Assembly: GCA_028703735.1 (NCBI GenBank) | Contig: JAQVMI010000138.1 | Location: 1-5,748 of the forward strand | Length of the DNA stretch: 5,748 nt | Direction: 5' to 3' | Source of the DNA: Candidatus Cloacimonadota bacterium | GTDB taxonomy: Bacteria; Cloacimonadota; Cloacimonadia; Cloacimonadales; Cloacimonadaceae | In this document: positions 1-5,748 of the stretch, piece after piece | Numbering within the stretch: the stretch's first letter is position 1 | How the letters are laid out: each line of letters opens with the position of its first letter | The notes under the pieces: model-generated | The model's database searches: none | The model's input: the letters and a program-made list of their open reading frames with translations, nothing else | Told to the model about the DNA's origin: nothing | Program-made: the position numbers and the translations under genes

Positions 1-1674
1 ATTAGGAACAATGCCCAGGCTCCAGTTTGAGGCAACGTTCCAGTACTCATCGGTATCGCCTTTCCAAACATTCAGATTTGCCCCGTGCAGGGTGAAAGAG
101 ATTGTGCTGCCGGTGTTTTCGGTAATATCGGTAATCATCAGGTTTCCATCTATCCTCCAGGTAGCGGTAGCGTTATAAAGCCAGGGATCGGGATCGGAAG
201 AGCCGTAGATGGAGGGTCTGCCCACCGATCTGGAAAGATTTGCACTATTTACCGTTCCGTCAAAATCCGGTCTGCCATTGGGGCGGTAAACATATATTTC
301 ATCGGGAGGACCATCGCTGTTTCCCTCCAGCGGAATGGTGATAGTACCTACCTGATACGAGGTTGTAACCCGGTAAACGATTAAGCCGGAACCGGGTAAG
401 CTGTTTCCATAAGAGGCATTTCGTCTGCGGTATTCCACCACGTAGAATTGATTAGGGCTGCTGGAAGGAATTTTGTAACAAGCAAAAGGACTTTCATTTA
501 TAGAGGTAAGGGTATATGTAGTTGGTGTGGAAGTGGGGGTAAGCGTGGGAATACTGCCAACCCAATTGCCATATTTCATCTTCTGATAGGCAAAATGCGG
601 TTGTGGCACATAGCCATCTGCCCCCATAAGCTCCCAGGGACCCACGGGGTTTAAATTATCATCTGTGGTGTGATACAAATCGGGAAAACCGAAGGAATGC
701 GACATCTCGTGACAGACCACACCAATTCTATTTACGGTATTATTTACAGGCTCTATCAATTGGTCGGATAATTGGATGTTGTAACAGGAAACAATCTTAT
801 TGTTTATGGTAACTGTTTCGTAAATTAGGGGATTGTAATCCAGAAAACTCTGCTGAGGCCAAAGCTGACTTAACCATATTGGATCGGCCTCTCCTTTGAA
901 GACAAAGGTCACATTATCCACGAATGCATCTCCATCGCCATCCACATTTAAATTTGAGGGTACAGATGGACTGATGATGTTAACCGCAGTTCTCATAAGA
1001 GCGTGCATTCTGGATCTTCCATTTGTACCCGAACTATATCCTATTGGATTGGTAGTGGCATCATAGGGCGAGAAGTATCCCCGATTGTGACCATCCTGAA
1101 AGCTGCGGACAATTCCATCTTCAGGATTGGGAAAGAAACTGGTGTTCACGGTCAATTGACCGCTACTGTCCTCCAAGAAATAACCTCGCATCGAAGGATT
1201 TACCATGGAGTTGCACAAAGATTCATATTCGGCAATGGGGGTGGTGTATTCAGTTTGATCCAGAAACCGGACAAAGATGAAGATGTTATTGACGGTTCCA
1301 ATGGTTGAAATACGTACATTATTGGTGCCTTGTTCAGGTCTTAACTCGTTGGTTACCGCTTCAATCTGCTGTTTATTGTGTTTCAAAGAGGGCGGAATAT
1401 TCAAACTGACGGGGTCAATTTGACCAACTTTGTAATCGGAGGCTACAATTTCACCGTTTCGCTGTATGGCATAAACCGCATAACCAGTGTCAGGATGTCG
1501 TAATACAGTGTATCCTGCTTTATCGTGCATTCTTCGGTAATATTCATCACCAGTTACCATCAGTTCAAGTTGTTTGCCATCTGGTTGTAAATAGTTAAAA
1601 GCTTGATTTTCGACATAGTTTGCCGATAGAATCGAAATCATCAATATTAAAATACATGTGACCACGGATTTCAT
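1..1674 (-). CDS. Secreted M6-family (immune inhibitor A-like) zinc metalloprotease, C-terminus cut by window edge
   Basis: An uninterrupted frame of 558 codons runs from ATG at 1674 off the left edge. The start is fixed by AAGGAGAA (1685-1678), 3 nt upstream of the ATG, and by a signal peptide beginning there: MKSVV, then a hydrophobic stretch, with probable cleavage after LSA18. Residues about 29-70 (YLQPDGKQLELMVTGDEYY...) match the N-terminal region typical of M6 proteases. The catalytic motif is HEMSHSFGFPDLY (H322, E323, H326; then G329, P331, D332), the HExxHxxGxPDLY form of family M6. WELMG (347-351) is the likely Met-turn and is followed by the usual PxxFAYQKMKYGNW stretch. DGDGDAFVD (245-253) places Asp at 245, 247, 249 and 253, a probable calcium site. 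The last residues (VWKGDTDEYWNVASNWSLG.VP) resemble a repeat common at the C-terminal side of secreted FCB-group proteins. By family it should cleave extracellular proteins; the actual substrate is unknown. A sorting domain, if any, lies outside the window. The next gene starts divergently 277 bp away. Confidence 0.93.
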   Translation of the reverse strand, partial: MKSVVTCILILMISILSANYVENQAFNYLQPDGKQLELMVTGDEYYRRMHDKAGYTVLRHPDTGYAVYAIQRNGEIVASDYKVGQIDPVSLNIPPSLKHNKQQIEAVTNELRPEQGTNNVRISTIGTVNNIFIFVRFLDQTEYTTPIAEYESLCNSMVNPSMRGYFLEDSSGQLTVNTSFFPNPEDGIVRSFQDGHNRGYFSPYDATTNPIGYSSGTNGRSRMHALMRTAVNIISPSVPSNLNVDGDGDAFVDNVTFVFKGEADPIWLSQLWPQQSFLDYNPLIYETVTINNKIVSCYNIQLSDQLIEPVNNTVNRIGVVCHEMSHSFGFPDLYHTTDDNLNPVGPWELMGADGYVPQPHFAYQKMKYGNWVGSIPTLTPTSTPTTYTLTSINESPFACYKIPSSSPNQFYVVEYRRRNASYGNSLPGSGLIVYRVTTSYQVGTITIPLEGNSDGPPDEIYVYRPNGRPDFDGTVNSANLSRSVGRPSIYGSSDPDPWLYNATATWRIDGNLMITDITENTGSTISFTLHGANLNVWKGDTDEYWNVASNWSLGIVPN

Positions 1675-1677
1675 AAC

Positions 1678-1685
1678 TTCTCCTT
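1678..1685 (-). promoter_or_regulatory. Ribosome binding site of the M6 protease gene
   Basis: On the minus strand this reads AAGGAGAA. The AGGAG core (1684-1680) lies 5 nt from the ATG at 1674. It decides the start and is nearly identical to the site of the divergent gene. Confidence 0.8.
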
Positions 1686-1714
1686 AAACAATACACACTT
1701 TAATTGCCTTCAAA

Positions 1715-1730
1715 CCAATAATATCATTGG
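1715..1730. repeat. 16-bp near-perfect palindrome, possible operator
   Basis: CCAATAATATCATTGG is symmetric at 7 of 8 base pairs, with CCAAT and ATTGG arms. It lies at the predicted transcription start of the protease gene, where a repressor dimer could block transcription. Part of it (AACCAATAAT) recurs as a direct repeat at 1839-1848. No regulator is encoded in the window. Confidence 0.4.
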
Positions 1731-1735
1731 ATTTG

Positions 1736-1765
1736 ACAATAAATCATTGCATAAATTCCTGTCAA
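1736..1765 (-). promoter_or_regulatory. Candidate sigma70-like promoter for the M6 protease gene
   Basis: On the minus strand a perfect TTGACA -35 box (1765-1760) is followed, after an 18-nt spacer, by TATTGT (1741-1736), which matches the TATAAT consensus at 4 of 6 positions. Transcription would start near 1729 and leave a leader of about 55 nt before the ATG. Promoter rules for this lineage are uncertain, so this is inference from the general consensus. Confidence 0.4.
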
Positions 1766-1862
1766 TATCTTTCTGCTTTACGCTCTCTTTCATCTGACTA
1801 TGGATTTATTCCTAAAGGATTACGAGTTCCAAAGCACTAACCAATAATCTTCCTGAAAAAAC

Positions 1863-1889
1863 TTGACAAAAATTAGCTATTCATATTTT
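1863..1889 (+). promoter_or_regulatory. Candidate promoter for the 912-residue secreted protein gene
   Basis: A perfect TTGACA (1863-1868) is followed by TATTTT (1884-1889). The 15-nt spacer is shorter than the optimal 17, so the -10 assignment is weak. The leader would be about 55 nt. Its -35 box faces away from the protease promoter, as expected for a divergent pair. Confidence 0.3.
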
Positions 1890-1940
1890 CTTGCAAAGTG
1901 TGCTAATGATCAGTTTTGTAACTTGACCTCTAAGGCTCAA

Positions 1941-1945
1941 AGGAG
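1941..1945 (+). promoter_or_regulatory. Ribosome binding site of the 912-residue protein gene
   Basis: The AGGAG core within AAAGGAGAAAATT lies 6 nt before the ATG at 1952. With the signal peptide that follows, it fixes this start. Confidence 0.8.
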
Positions 1946-1951
1946 AAAATT

Positions 1952-4690
1952 ATGCGTTCCACACTTTGGCTATTGATTTTCACTGTAGCCACGATCACGA
2001 TGTTTGTGTTGCCTGTATTATTGCAAGCGCAATTCTCTGGTGGTGCAGGTACAGAAGCCAACCCCTTTCTGGTGGGCACTGTGAACGATCTTGACAATCT
2101 ACGCAATTATTACACTGGTTATTACTTCAAGCAGATCAGCAATATTAACTTGGATATCCCTCCCTGGAATCAGAGTTTTGGTTGGCAGCCAATTGGCTTG
2201 ATTGAGGGGAGTAGGACTTATTATTATGACGGAGACGGTTACAGTATTCAGAACCTCCAAATCAATTCCCCTTCAAACCAGACCCATATTCCGAAAGCTC
2301 TGTTTACAAACCTTATCGGTGGATACATCCGTAATCTCACTCTGGAAAACATTCTAATTTTTGGCACAAGTAAAACCGGAGGTTTGGCATATAGCTGCGC
2401 TGGTACAGAAATCGACAACTGTCACGTTACTGGAGCAATGCTTCCTGTTGGCAACACGAATGACCATGGGATAGGAGGCTTGATTGGGACTGCCACAGCG
2501 CAAAGTTCGATTCAAAACTGCAGTGCCAATATCAAAATCGGTGATTATTATATTGTAGGCGGAATTGTAGGTCTGGCAAGTGATTCCAACATCAATAACT
2601 GCTGGGCTTGGGTGCGAATAAATAATTGCGGGATGGTAGGAGGTTTGGCAGGGAAAGTGCACAATTGTGTAGTTACTGGTTGCAGCTCCGGGGGCACAAT
2701 CACAGCAGCTTGGGACGGTGGTAGTTTGGGTGGTTTGATCGGGCGTATCTCTGCCTCGAATGTAACAAGCTGTTTTTCCCGGGTAGAGATGGCTATTGGC
2801 AATGGGTTAGCAGGAGGTCTGGCATACATTTCAACCTCGGGGAGCGTGATCAGCAATTGCTACTCCGAAGTCTGGTTTGAGGGAGGTTTGGATGCTTATT
2901 CTTTCGGACTGATCGCATTTGCGTATGGGACCCATTTTATCAACTGTTATTCCCGCTCGGTGCAGAACAATACCGAATGTTTTGCAGCCTTGGCTTATTT
3001 GGAAGAGGGTAGCACTATAAGCGGATGCTGTTACAACTCTGAACTTATGACTCCAGATGTTAATAATAGCTGGGAAATCGGTCGGACAACGGAGCAAATG
3101 ACCTATCCCTATGGCAACACTATTAATGACACTTACGCAGGCTGGGACTTCCAATCCATTTGGATGGAAGATGTTAATGGAATCTCAAATCTCGGCTACC
3201 CCATGCTGAGGGATATGGATTATAGCCATATAGCGGCTTATCCCAAATTCTCCATCGGTTCTGGATTTTATGGCCATACTGTAGAACAGATTATTAGTTG
3301 CATCACACCTGGAGCTGAGATCCGCTTTACTCTGGATGGTAGCACTCCCGATGAGACATCCACCCTGTATGTGGAACCCTTCTTAATCGGTAGCGAAACC
3401 CTGATAAAAGCCAGAGCGTTTCGGGATGATCTCTTTCCCAGCCGCGTCAATGAAGCACATATCTATGCTTATACTCCCAATTTCCCTGGGAGTGGGACGA
3501 TCCAGGATCCATTTATTATCTATAACCCCAGCGATTTATATGAGTTGCGCTTTCATTTGGATAGCCATTTCCGGTTACACGACGATATATATCTTAACTA
3601 TGTAAGTTACGAACCTGGCAATACTTGGCTACCGATCGGTAAATACTACGCTCCCGACTCTCCAGATAATCGTCCCTTTACCGGATCTCTGGATGGATAT
3701 GGATATGAGATATATAATTTTGCCATAAATCAGCCGGATGCCACGGCTACTGGACTCTTCGCCTATTGTGAGAACGCTCAGTTCAAAGACCTGACCATCC
3801 GACCTGGATATGTAAACGGAGGAGGATACACAGGAGCATTGGCTGGAATCATGAAGGATTGCGATGTCTTGGGCTGTCAAGCATGGAGTAATGTAAGTAC
3901 CAGCGCAGGCTCAGCCGGTCTTATGGCGGGGAAGAGTGTAAATACCATATTCAGCCAGAGCTTTACCACTGGCGCTGTGAGTGGGGGAGATACTTGTGGT
4001 GGAATGGTGGGGATCCTTAATGGTGGAGGTACTGTGGATTGTTATGCCATCACCTCGGTCTCTGATTGTACTATTGGGGGTGGTTTGTTAGGCTCGTTTA
4101 GCGGACAGGCTGAAGTGCAGCGTTGTTACTCTGCGGGTTTTGTCAGTGGGCAGGGTGCGGGTTTTGGCGGGTTGGTTGGCAGCGGCGATCCGGCTCTGGT
4201 AAGCTCCAGCTACTGGGATATTGATAGTTCAGGTCAGGATAGTTCTGCTGGCGGAGTAAGCTTAAGAACCAGCCAGATGATGATCGCTGAAAATTATCTG
4301 GGCTGGGATTTCCAGAATGTGTGGATTCCTCCCATTCTCCACATGAACTCTGGTTACCCTATGCTGTGGAACAATATGGTCAATCCTGTCGATAATGAGG
4401 ATGAACTGGCACCTGCCGTCTCCATCTTGAATGTCTATCCCAATCCCTTCAGCACAAAGCTAAATCTGCAATTTGAATTACCTCAAGCTACCCAAACAGA
4501 GCTGTGTGTCTATAACTCACGGGGACAGAAGGTCAGGAAGCTGCTCAGCGAAAACCTAAGTTCCGGGGCTCATAATCTGTGTTGGGATGGCAAGGATAAG
4601 CATGGAAGGATAGTAGCTTCCGGTATCTATCTGATCCAAATTGAGGCGGGTAAATTTAAACAGTTTCGCAAGGTGATGCTGATCAAGTGA
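1952..4690 (+). CDS. Secreted GLUG-repeat / beta-helix protein with chitobiase-C-like Ig domain and C-terminal sorting domain
   Basis: Complete 912-residue protein. Residues 1-26 are a signal peptide (MRSTLWLL..., probable cleavage after LLQA26). Residues about 28-421 form a first module with many GLUG-type units (NCxxxG... VGGLxG), expected to stack into a right-handed beta-helix. Residues about 430-507 match the chitobiase/beta-hexosaminidase C-terminal Ig-like fold (TPGAEIRFTLDGSTPDETST.LY... IKARAF). Residues about 511-807 repeat the first module: both copies open with GSG/GGAGT...PF, carry W.PIG (78-82; 559-563) and DGxGYxIxN, and close with GWDFQ..W...GYPML (397-419; 784-805). Residues 824-912 (VYPNPFSTKLNLQFELP... 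SGIYLIQIEAGKF...VMLIK) are a type A sorting / FlgD-Ig-like domain, which in type IX secretion directs export across the outer membrane and surface attachment. No catalytic motif is visible, so adhesion, glycan binding or a structural surface role is likelier than an enzyme. The exact function is unknown. Confidence 0.92.
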   Translation: MRSTLWLLIFTVATITMFVLPVLLQAQFSGGAGTEANPFLVGTVNDLDNLRNYYTGYYFKQISNINLDIPPWNQSFGWQPIGLIEGSRTYYYDGDGYSIQNLQINSPSNQTHIPKALFTNLIGGYIRNLTLENILIFGTSKTGGLAYSCAGTEIDNCHVTGAMLPVGNTNDHGIGGLIGTATAQSSIQNCSANIKIGDYYIVGGIVGLASDSNINNCWAWVRINNCGMVGGLAGKVHNCVVTGCSSGGTITAAWDGGSLGGLIGRISASNVTSCFSRVEMAIGNGLAGGLAYISTSGSVISNCYSEVWFEGGLDAYSFGLIAFAYGTHFINCYSRSVQNNTECFAALAYLEEGSTISGCCYNSELMTPDVNNSWEIGRTTEQMTYPYGNTINDTYAGWDFQSIWMEDVNGISNLGYPMLRDMDYSHIAAYPKFSIGSGFYGHTVEQIISCITPGAEIRFTLDGSTPDETSTLYVEPFLIGSETLIKARAFRDDLFPSRVNEAHIYAYTPNFPGSGTIQDPFIIYNPSDLYELRFHLDSHFRLHDDIYLNYVSYEPGNTWLPIGKYYAPDSPDNRPFTGSLDGYGYEIYNFAINQPDATATGLFAYCENAQFKDLTIRPGYVNGGGYTGALAGIMKDCDVLGCQAWSNVSTSAGSAGLMAGKSVNTIFSQSFTTGAVSGGDTCGGMVGILNGGGTVDCYAITSVSDCTIGGGLLGSFSGQAEVQRCYSAGFVSGQGAGFGGLVGSGDPALVSSSYWDIDSSGQDSSAGGVSLRTSQMMIAENYLGWDFQNVWIPPILHMNSGYPMLWNNMVNPVDNEDELAPAVSILNVYPNPFSTKLNLQFELPQATQTELCVYNSRGQKVRKLLSENLSSGAHNLCWDGKDKHGRIVASGIYLIQIEAGKFKQFRKVMLIK

Positions 4691-4721
4691 GAGCTTAATA
4701 TCGTTAAGTTGTACATTTCAA

Positions 4722-4740
4722 GTTCAGTTTGAACCCTTTT
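4722..4740 (+). terminator. Weak terminator-like hairpin downstream of the secreted protein gene
   Basis: GTTCA (4722-4726) pairs with TGAAC (4730-4734) around a 3-nt loop and is followed by CCTTTT. The stem is only 5 bp and the T tract is short, so it is a weak intrinsic terminator at best. It starts 32 nt past the TGA. Confidence 0.25.
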
Positions 4741-4743
4741 ATC

Positions 4744-4769
4744 TTAACGCTCAGTTTTCTGAGAGCTAA
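4744..4769 (+). terminator. Stronger 3' hairpin, possible terminator or mRNA 3' end
   Basis: The arms 4744-4754 and 4759-4769 pair at 9 of 11 positions around a TTTT loop, with an uninterrupted inner stem CTCAG/CTGAG. The downstream sequence (TTAGAAGTTTTC) lacks a clean T run, so a factor-dependent end or a stabilising 3' structure is also possible. Confidence 0.35.
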
Positions 4770-4860
4770 TTAGAAGTTTTCGCTTCATCTTTATGGAAGC
4801 CTTAGCTGAGGCTACATTATTACTAACTGATTGAATCCGCTATCATCTTATAGAAATTGC

Positions 4861-4890
4861 TTGACTTGATACTATCCTTTTGCATACAAT
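4861..4890 (+). promoter_or_regulatory. Candidate sigma70-like promoter for the amidase-family gene
   Basis: TTGACT (4861-4866) and TACAAT (4885-4890) are separated by 18 nt, and each matches the consensus at 5 of 6 positions. Transcription would begin near 4897 and leave a leader of about 87 nt before the TTG start. This is the best promoter match in the window and implies that the amidase gene is transcribed separately from the gene upstream. Confidence 0.45.
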
Positions 4891-4969
4891 GACTCTTTTA
4901 TTGTTCTTGCTAATAAGATTTCGCCAACTAATTGAAATATAAATACTTATGGAAGCCATACACAAAGAA

Positions 4970-4974
4970 GGGAG
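4970..4974 (+). promoter_or_regulatory. Ribosome binding site that decides the TTG start
   Basis: GGGAG lies 9 nt before the TTG at 4984. The frame is open back to a stop at 4933-4935 but has no ATG or GTG with a ribosome site in between, so TTG 4984 is the best start. Confidence 0.55.
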
Positions 4975-4983
4975 TGTAATAAA

Positions 4984-5748
4984 TTGACAGTTGAAAAGCT
5001 TTGTTTGAAAGCTGATGTTCAGCTTGCCTTAAAGCAGCGTGCAGAAAATATCTGCCAGGAAATTGAGACGAGAGAGCAAATAGTGAAAGCCTTTGTTAGT
5101 ACAATAGGCTTAAGGGAGCGTTTGGATGCACAGCTTGAAATGCTGGAGCAAAAATATGGCTCTGGAGCAGAGCTTCCCTCTCTTTGGGGAACCACCATTG
5201 GGGTGAAGGATGTGTTTTTTACAGACACTTTGGCAACCCGGGCTGGTTATTGGTTGCCAACGGATGCAATTAAGGGAGAGCGTTCAATAGTAGTATCACA
5301 GCTCCTGAATGCAGGTGCAATCTTGCTTGGCAAAACTGCCTGTAGTGAGTTTGGTTATCAGAAGGCAGCCAATACCTGCAATCCTCTATACCCACATTAT
5401 TCACCCGGAGGATCGTCATCTGGTTCTGCGGCGGCAGTTGCAGCGGGTTTTTGTGATCTTGGGGTTGGCAGCCAAAGCAGGGCAGGAGTAACTTTACCTT
5501 CTGCTTTTTGTGGAGTAAATGGCTTCACTGCAAGTGCAGGAAGAATCTCGAAACAGGGGATGTTTCATCTATCGCAGTCTTTGGAGCAGATTGGTCTATT
5601 CGCCAAAGACATGAAAGTTATCAAGCATGCAGCAAAGGTTTTGTTATTGAAGGGTGCAACTACTCCAGAAGCAGCGCTGGATATGCGTTTTGGTATTCCG
5701 TCAAGAAGTTTTTTGGCTTTAGCAGAACCGCAGATTATCGCCCAATTC
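4984..5748 (+). CDS. Amidase-signature family protein with nucleophile Ser replaced by Gly, C-terminus cut by window edge
   Basis: 255 codons are visible from a TTG start; the family usually has 450-500 residues, so about half is seen. The amidase-signature fold is clear: a helical N-terminus, then GVKD with the catalytic Lys at 75, LLNAGAILLGKT.. SEFG (around 105-122), PGGSSSGSAAAVAAG (141-155) with the cis-Ser at 144, and then GSQSRAGVTLPSAFCGVNGF (162-181). Working family members read G(T/S)(D/Q)TxGS(I/V)xxPAxFCG here. The nucleophile lies 24 residues after the cis-Ser (as S217 to S241 in fatty acid amide hydrolase), and in this protein that position is Gly168. The usual Arg and the later KPT are also changed (L171; TAS at 182-184). 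The SLEQIGLFAKD segment is typical. Family enzymes hydrolyse amides, or form GatA in tRNA amidotransferase. This copy is probably not a normal hydrolase, so no substrate is assigned. It appears cytoplasmic, with no signal peptide. Confidence 0.88.
   Translation, partial: MTVEKLCLKADVQLALKQRAENICQEIETREQIVKAFVSTIGLRERLDAQLEMLEQKYGSGAELPSLWGTTIGVKDVFFTDTLATRAGYWLPTDAIKGERSIVVSQLLNAGAILLGKTACSEFGYQKAANTCNPLYPHYSPGGSSSGSAAAVAAGFCDLGVGSQSRAGVTLPSAFCGVNGFTASAGRISKQGMFHLSQSLEQIGLFAKDMKVIKHAAKVLLLKGATTPEAALDMRFGIPSRSFLALAEPQIIAQF

Larger units (their letters stand above)
1713..1848. repeat. Direct repeat AACCAATAAT (1713-1722 and 1839-1848)
   Basis: Two identical 10-bp copies in the same orientation lie 126 bp apart in the divergent intergenic region. 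The first overlaps the 16-bp palindrome. The second lies 15 bp upstream of the candidate TTGACA box of the rightward gene. They could be binding sites that couple the two promoters, but at this length in AT-rich DNA they may be chance. Confidence 0.3.

Noticed and set aside
85..1308. Plus-strand open frames of 68-101 codons in the left part (85-384, 448-654, 1003-1308)
   Set aside because: They lie opposite the continuous minus-strand protease frame, show no domain or ribosome site, and are antisense shadows.
1923..1928. TTGACC as a -35 box for the large secreted protein gene
   Set aside because: It lies 23 nt before the ATG and would place transcription start inside the gene. TTGACA at 1863 is the better candidate.
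2354..3880. Minus-strand open frames of 60-107 codons inside the large secreted protein gene
   Set aside because: They are antisense to a clearly coding frame with signal peptide, repeats and sorting domain. Their peptides are unstructured and without known motifs.
5019..5491. A 69-codon minus-strand frame (5019-5228) and a 60-codon plus-strand frame (5309-5491)
   Set aside because: Both overlap the amidase-signature frame, whose translation matches the family along its length. The alternatives show no motif.
5476..5500. A frameshift explaining the missing amidase serine
   Set aside because: Dropping one base gives AGT (Ser) locally, but the next codons lose the conserved PSAFCGV, so two compensating indels would be needed. 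Substitution is the simpler reading.
1..5748. tRNA, rRNA, CRISPR array, insertion sequence or attachment site
   Set aside because: No cloverleaf, rRNA core sequence, regularly spaced repeats, transposase or terminal inverted repeats were seen on either strand.

Overview
The window looks like an anaerobic Gram-negative bacterium of the Cloacimonadota/Bacteroidota/FCB type. The reasons are two divergent genes for large secreted proteins and a C-terminal module (YPNPF... to ...FRKVMLIK) of the type IX secretion-sorting / FlgD-Ig-like kind, which is abundant in Candidatus Cloacimonas and its relatives. Moderate GC and strong AAGGAGAA ribosome sites fit this. The assignment rests on protein style only, with no rRNA or other marker gene.

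Layout. Bases 1-1674 (minus strand) hold the first 558 codons of a secreted M6-family (immune inhibitor A-like) zinc metalloprotease, cut by the window edge. Bases 1675-1951 are a divergent intergenic region with promoter-like sites, a 16-bp near-palindrome and short direct repeats. Bases 1952-4690 (plus strand) encode a complete 912-residue secreted protein: signal peptide, a GLUG-type beta-helix module, a chitobiase/hexosaminidase-C-like Ig domain, a second copy of the GLUG module, and a C-terminal sorting domain. Bases 4691-4983 are a non-coding gap with hairpins downstream of that gene and a good sigma70-like promoter facing right. Bases 4984-5748 are the first 255 codons of an amidase-signature protein, cut by the right edge.

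How the genes relate. The protease and the repeat protein are both exported, start back to back, and have almost identical ribosome sites. A shared role at the cell surface or outside the cell, such as polymer or protein degradation or adhesion, is plausible but not shown. The amidase-family gene has its own promoter and looks unrelated to them.

The most notable point is in the amidase-family protein. The Lys and cis-Ser of the catalytic triad are present, but the nucleophile serine position is glycine (residue 168), at exactly the family spacing from the cis-Ser. This suggests a pseudoenzyme or a repurposed amidase fold. The second point is the internal module duplication and the regular ladder of cysteines in the 912-residue protein.
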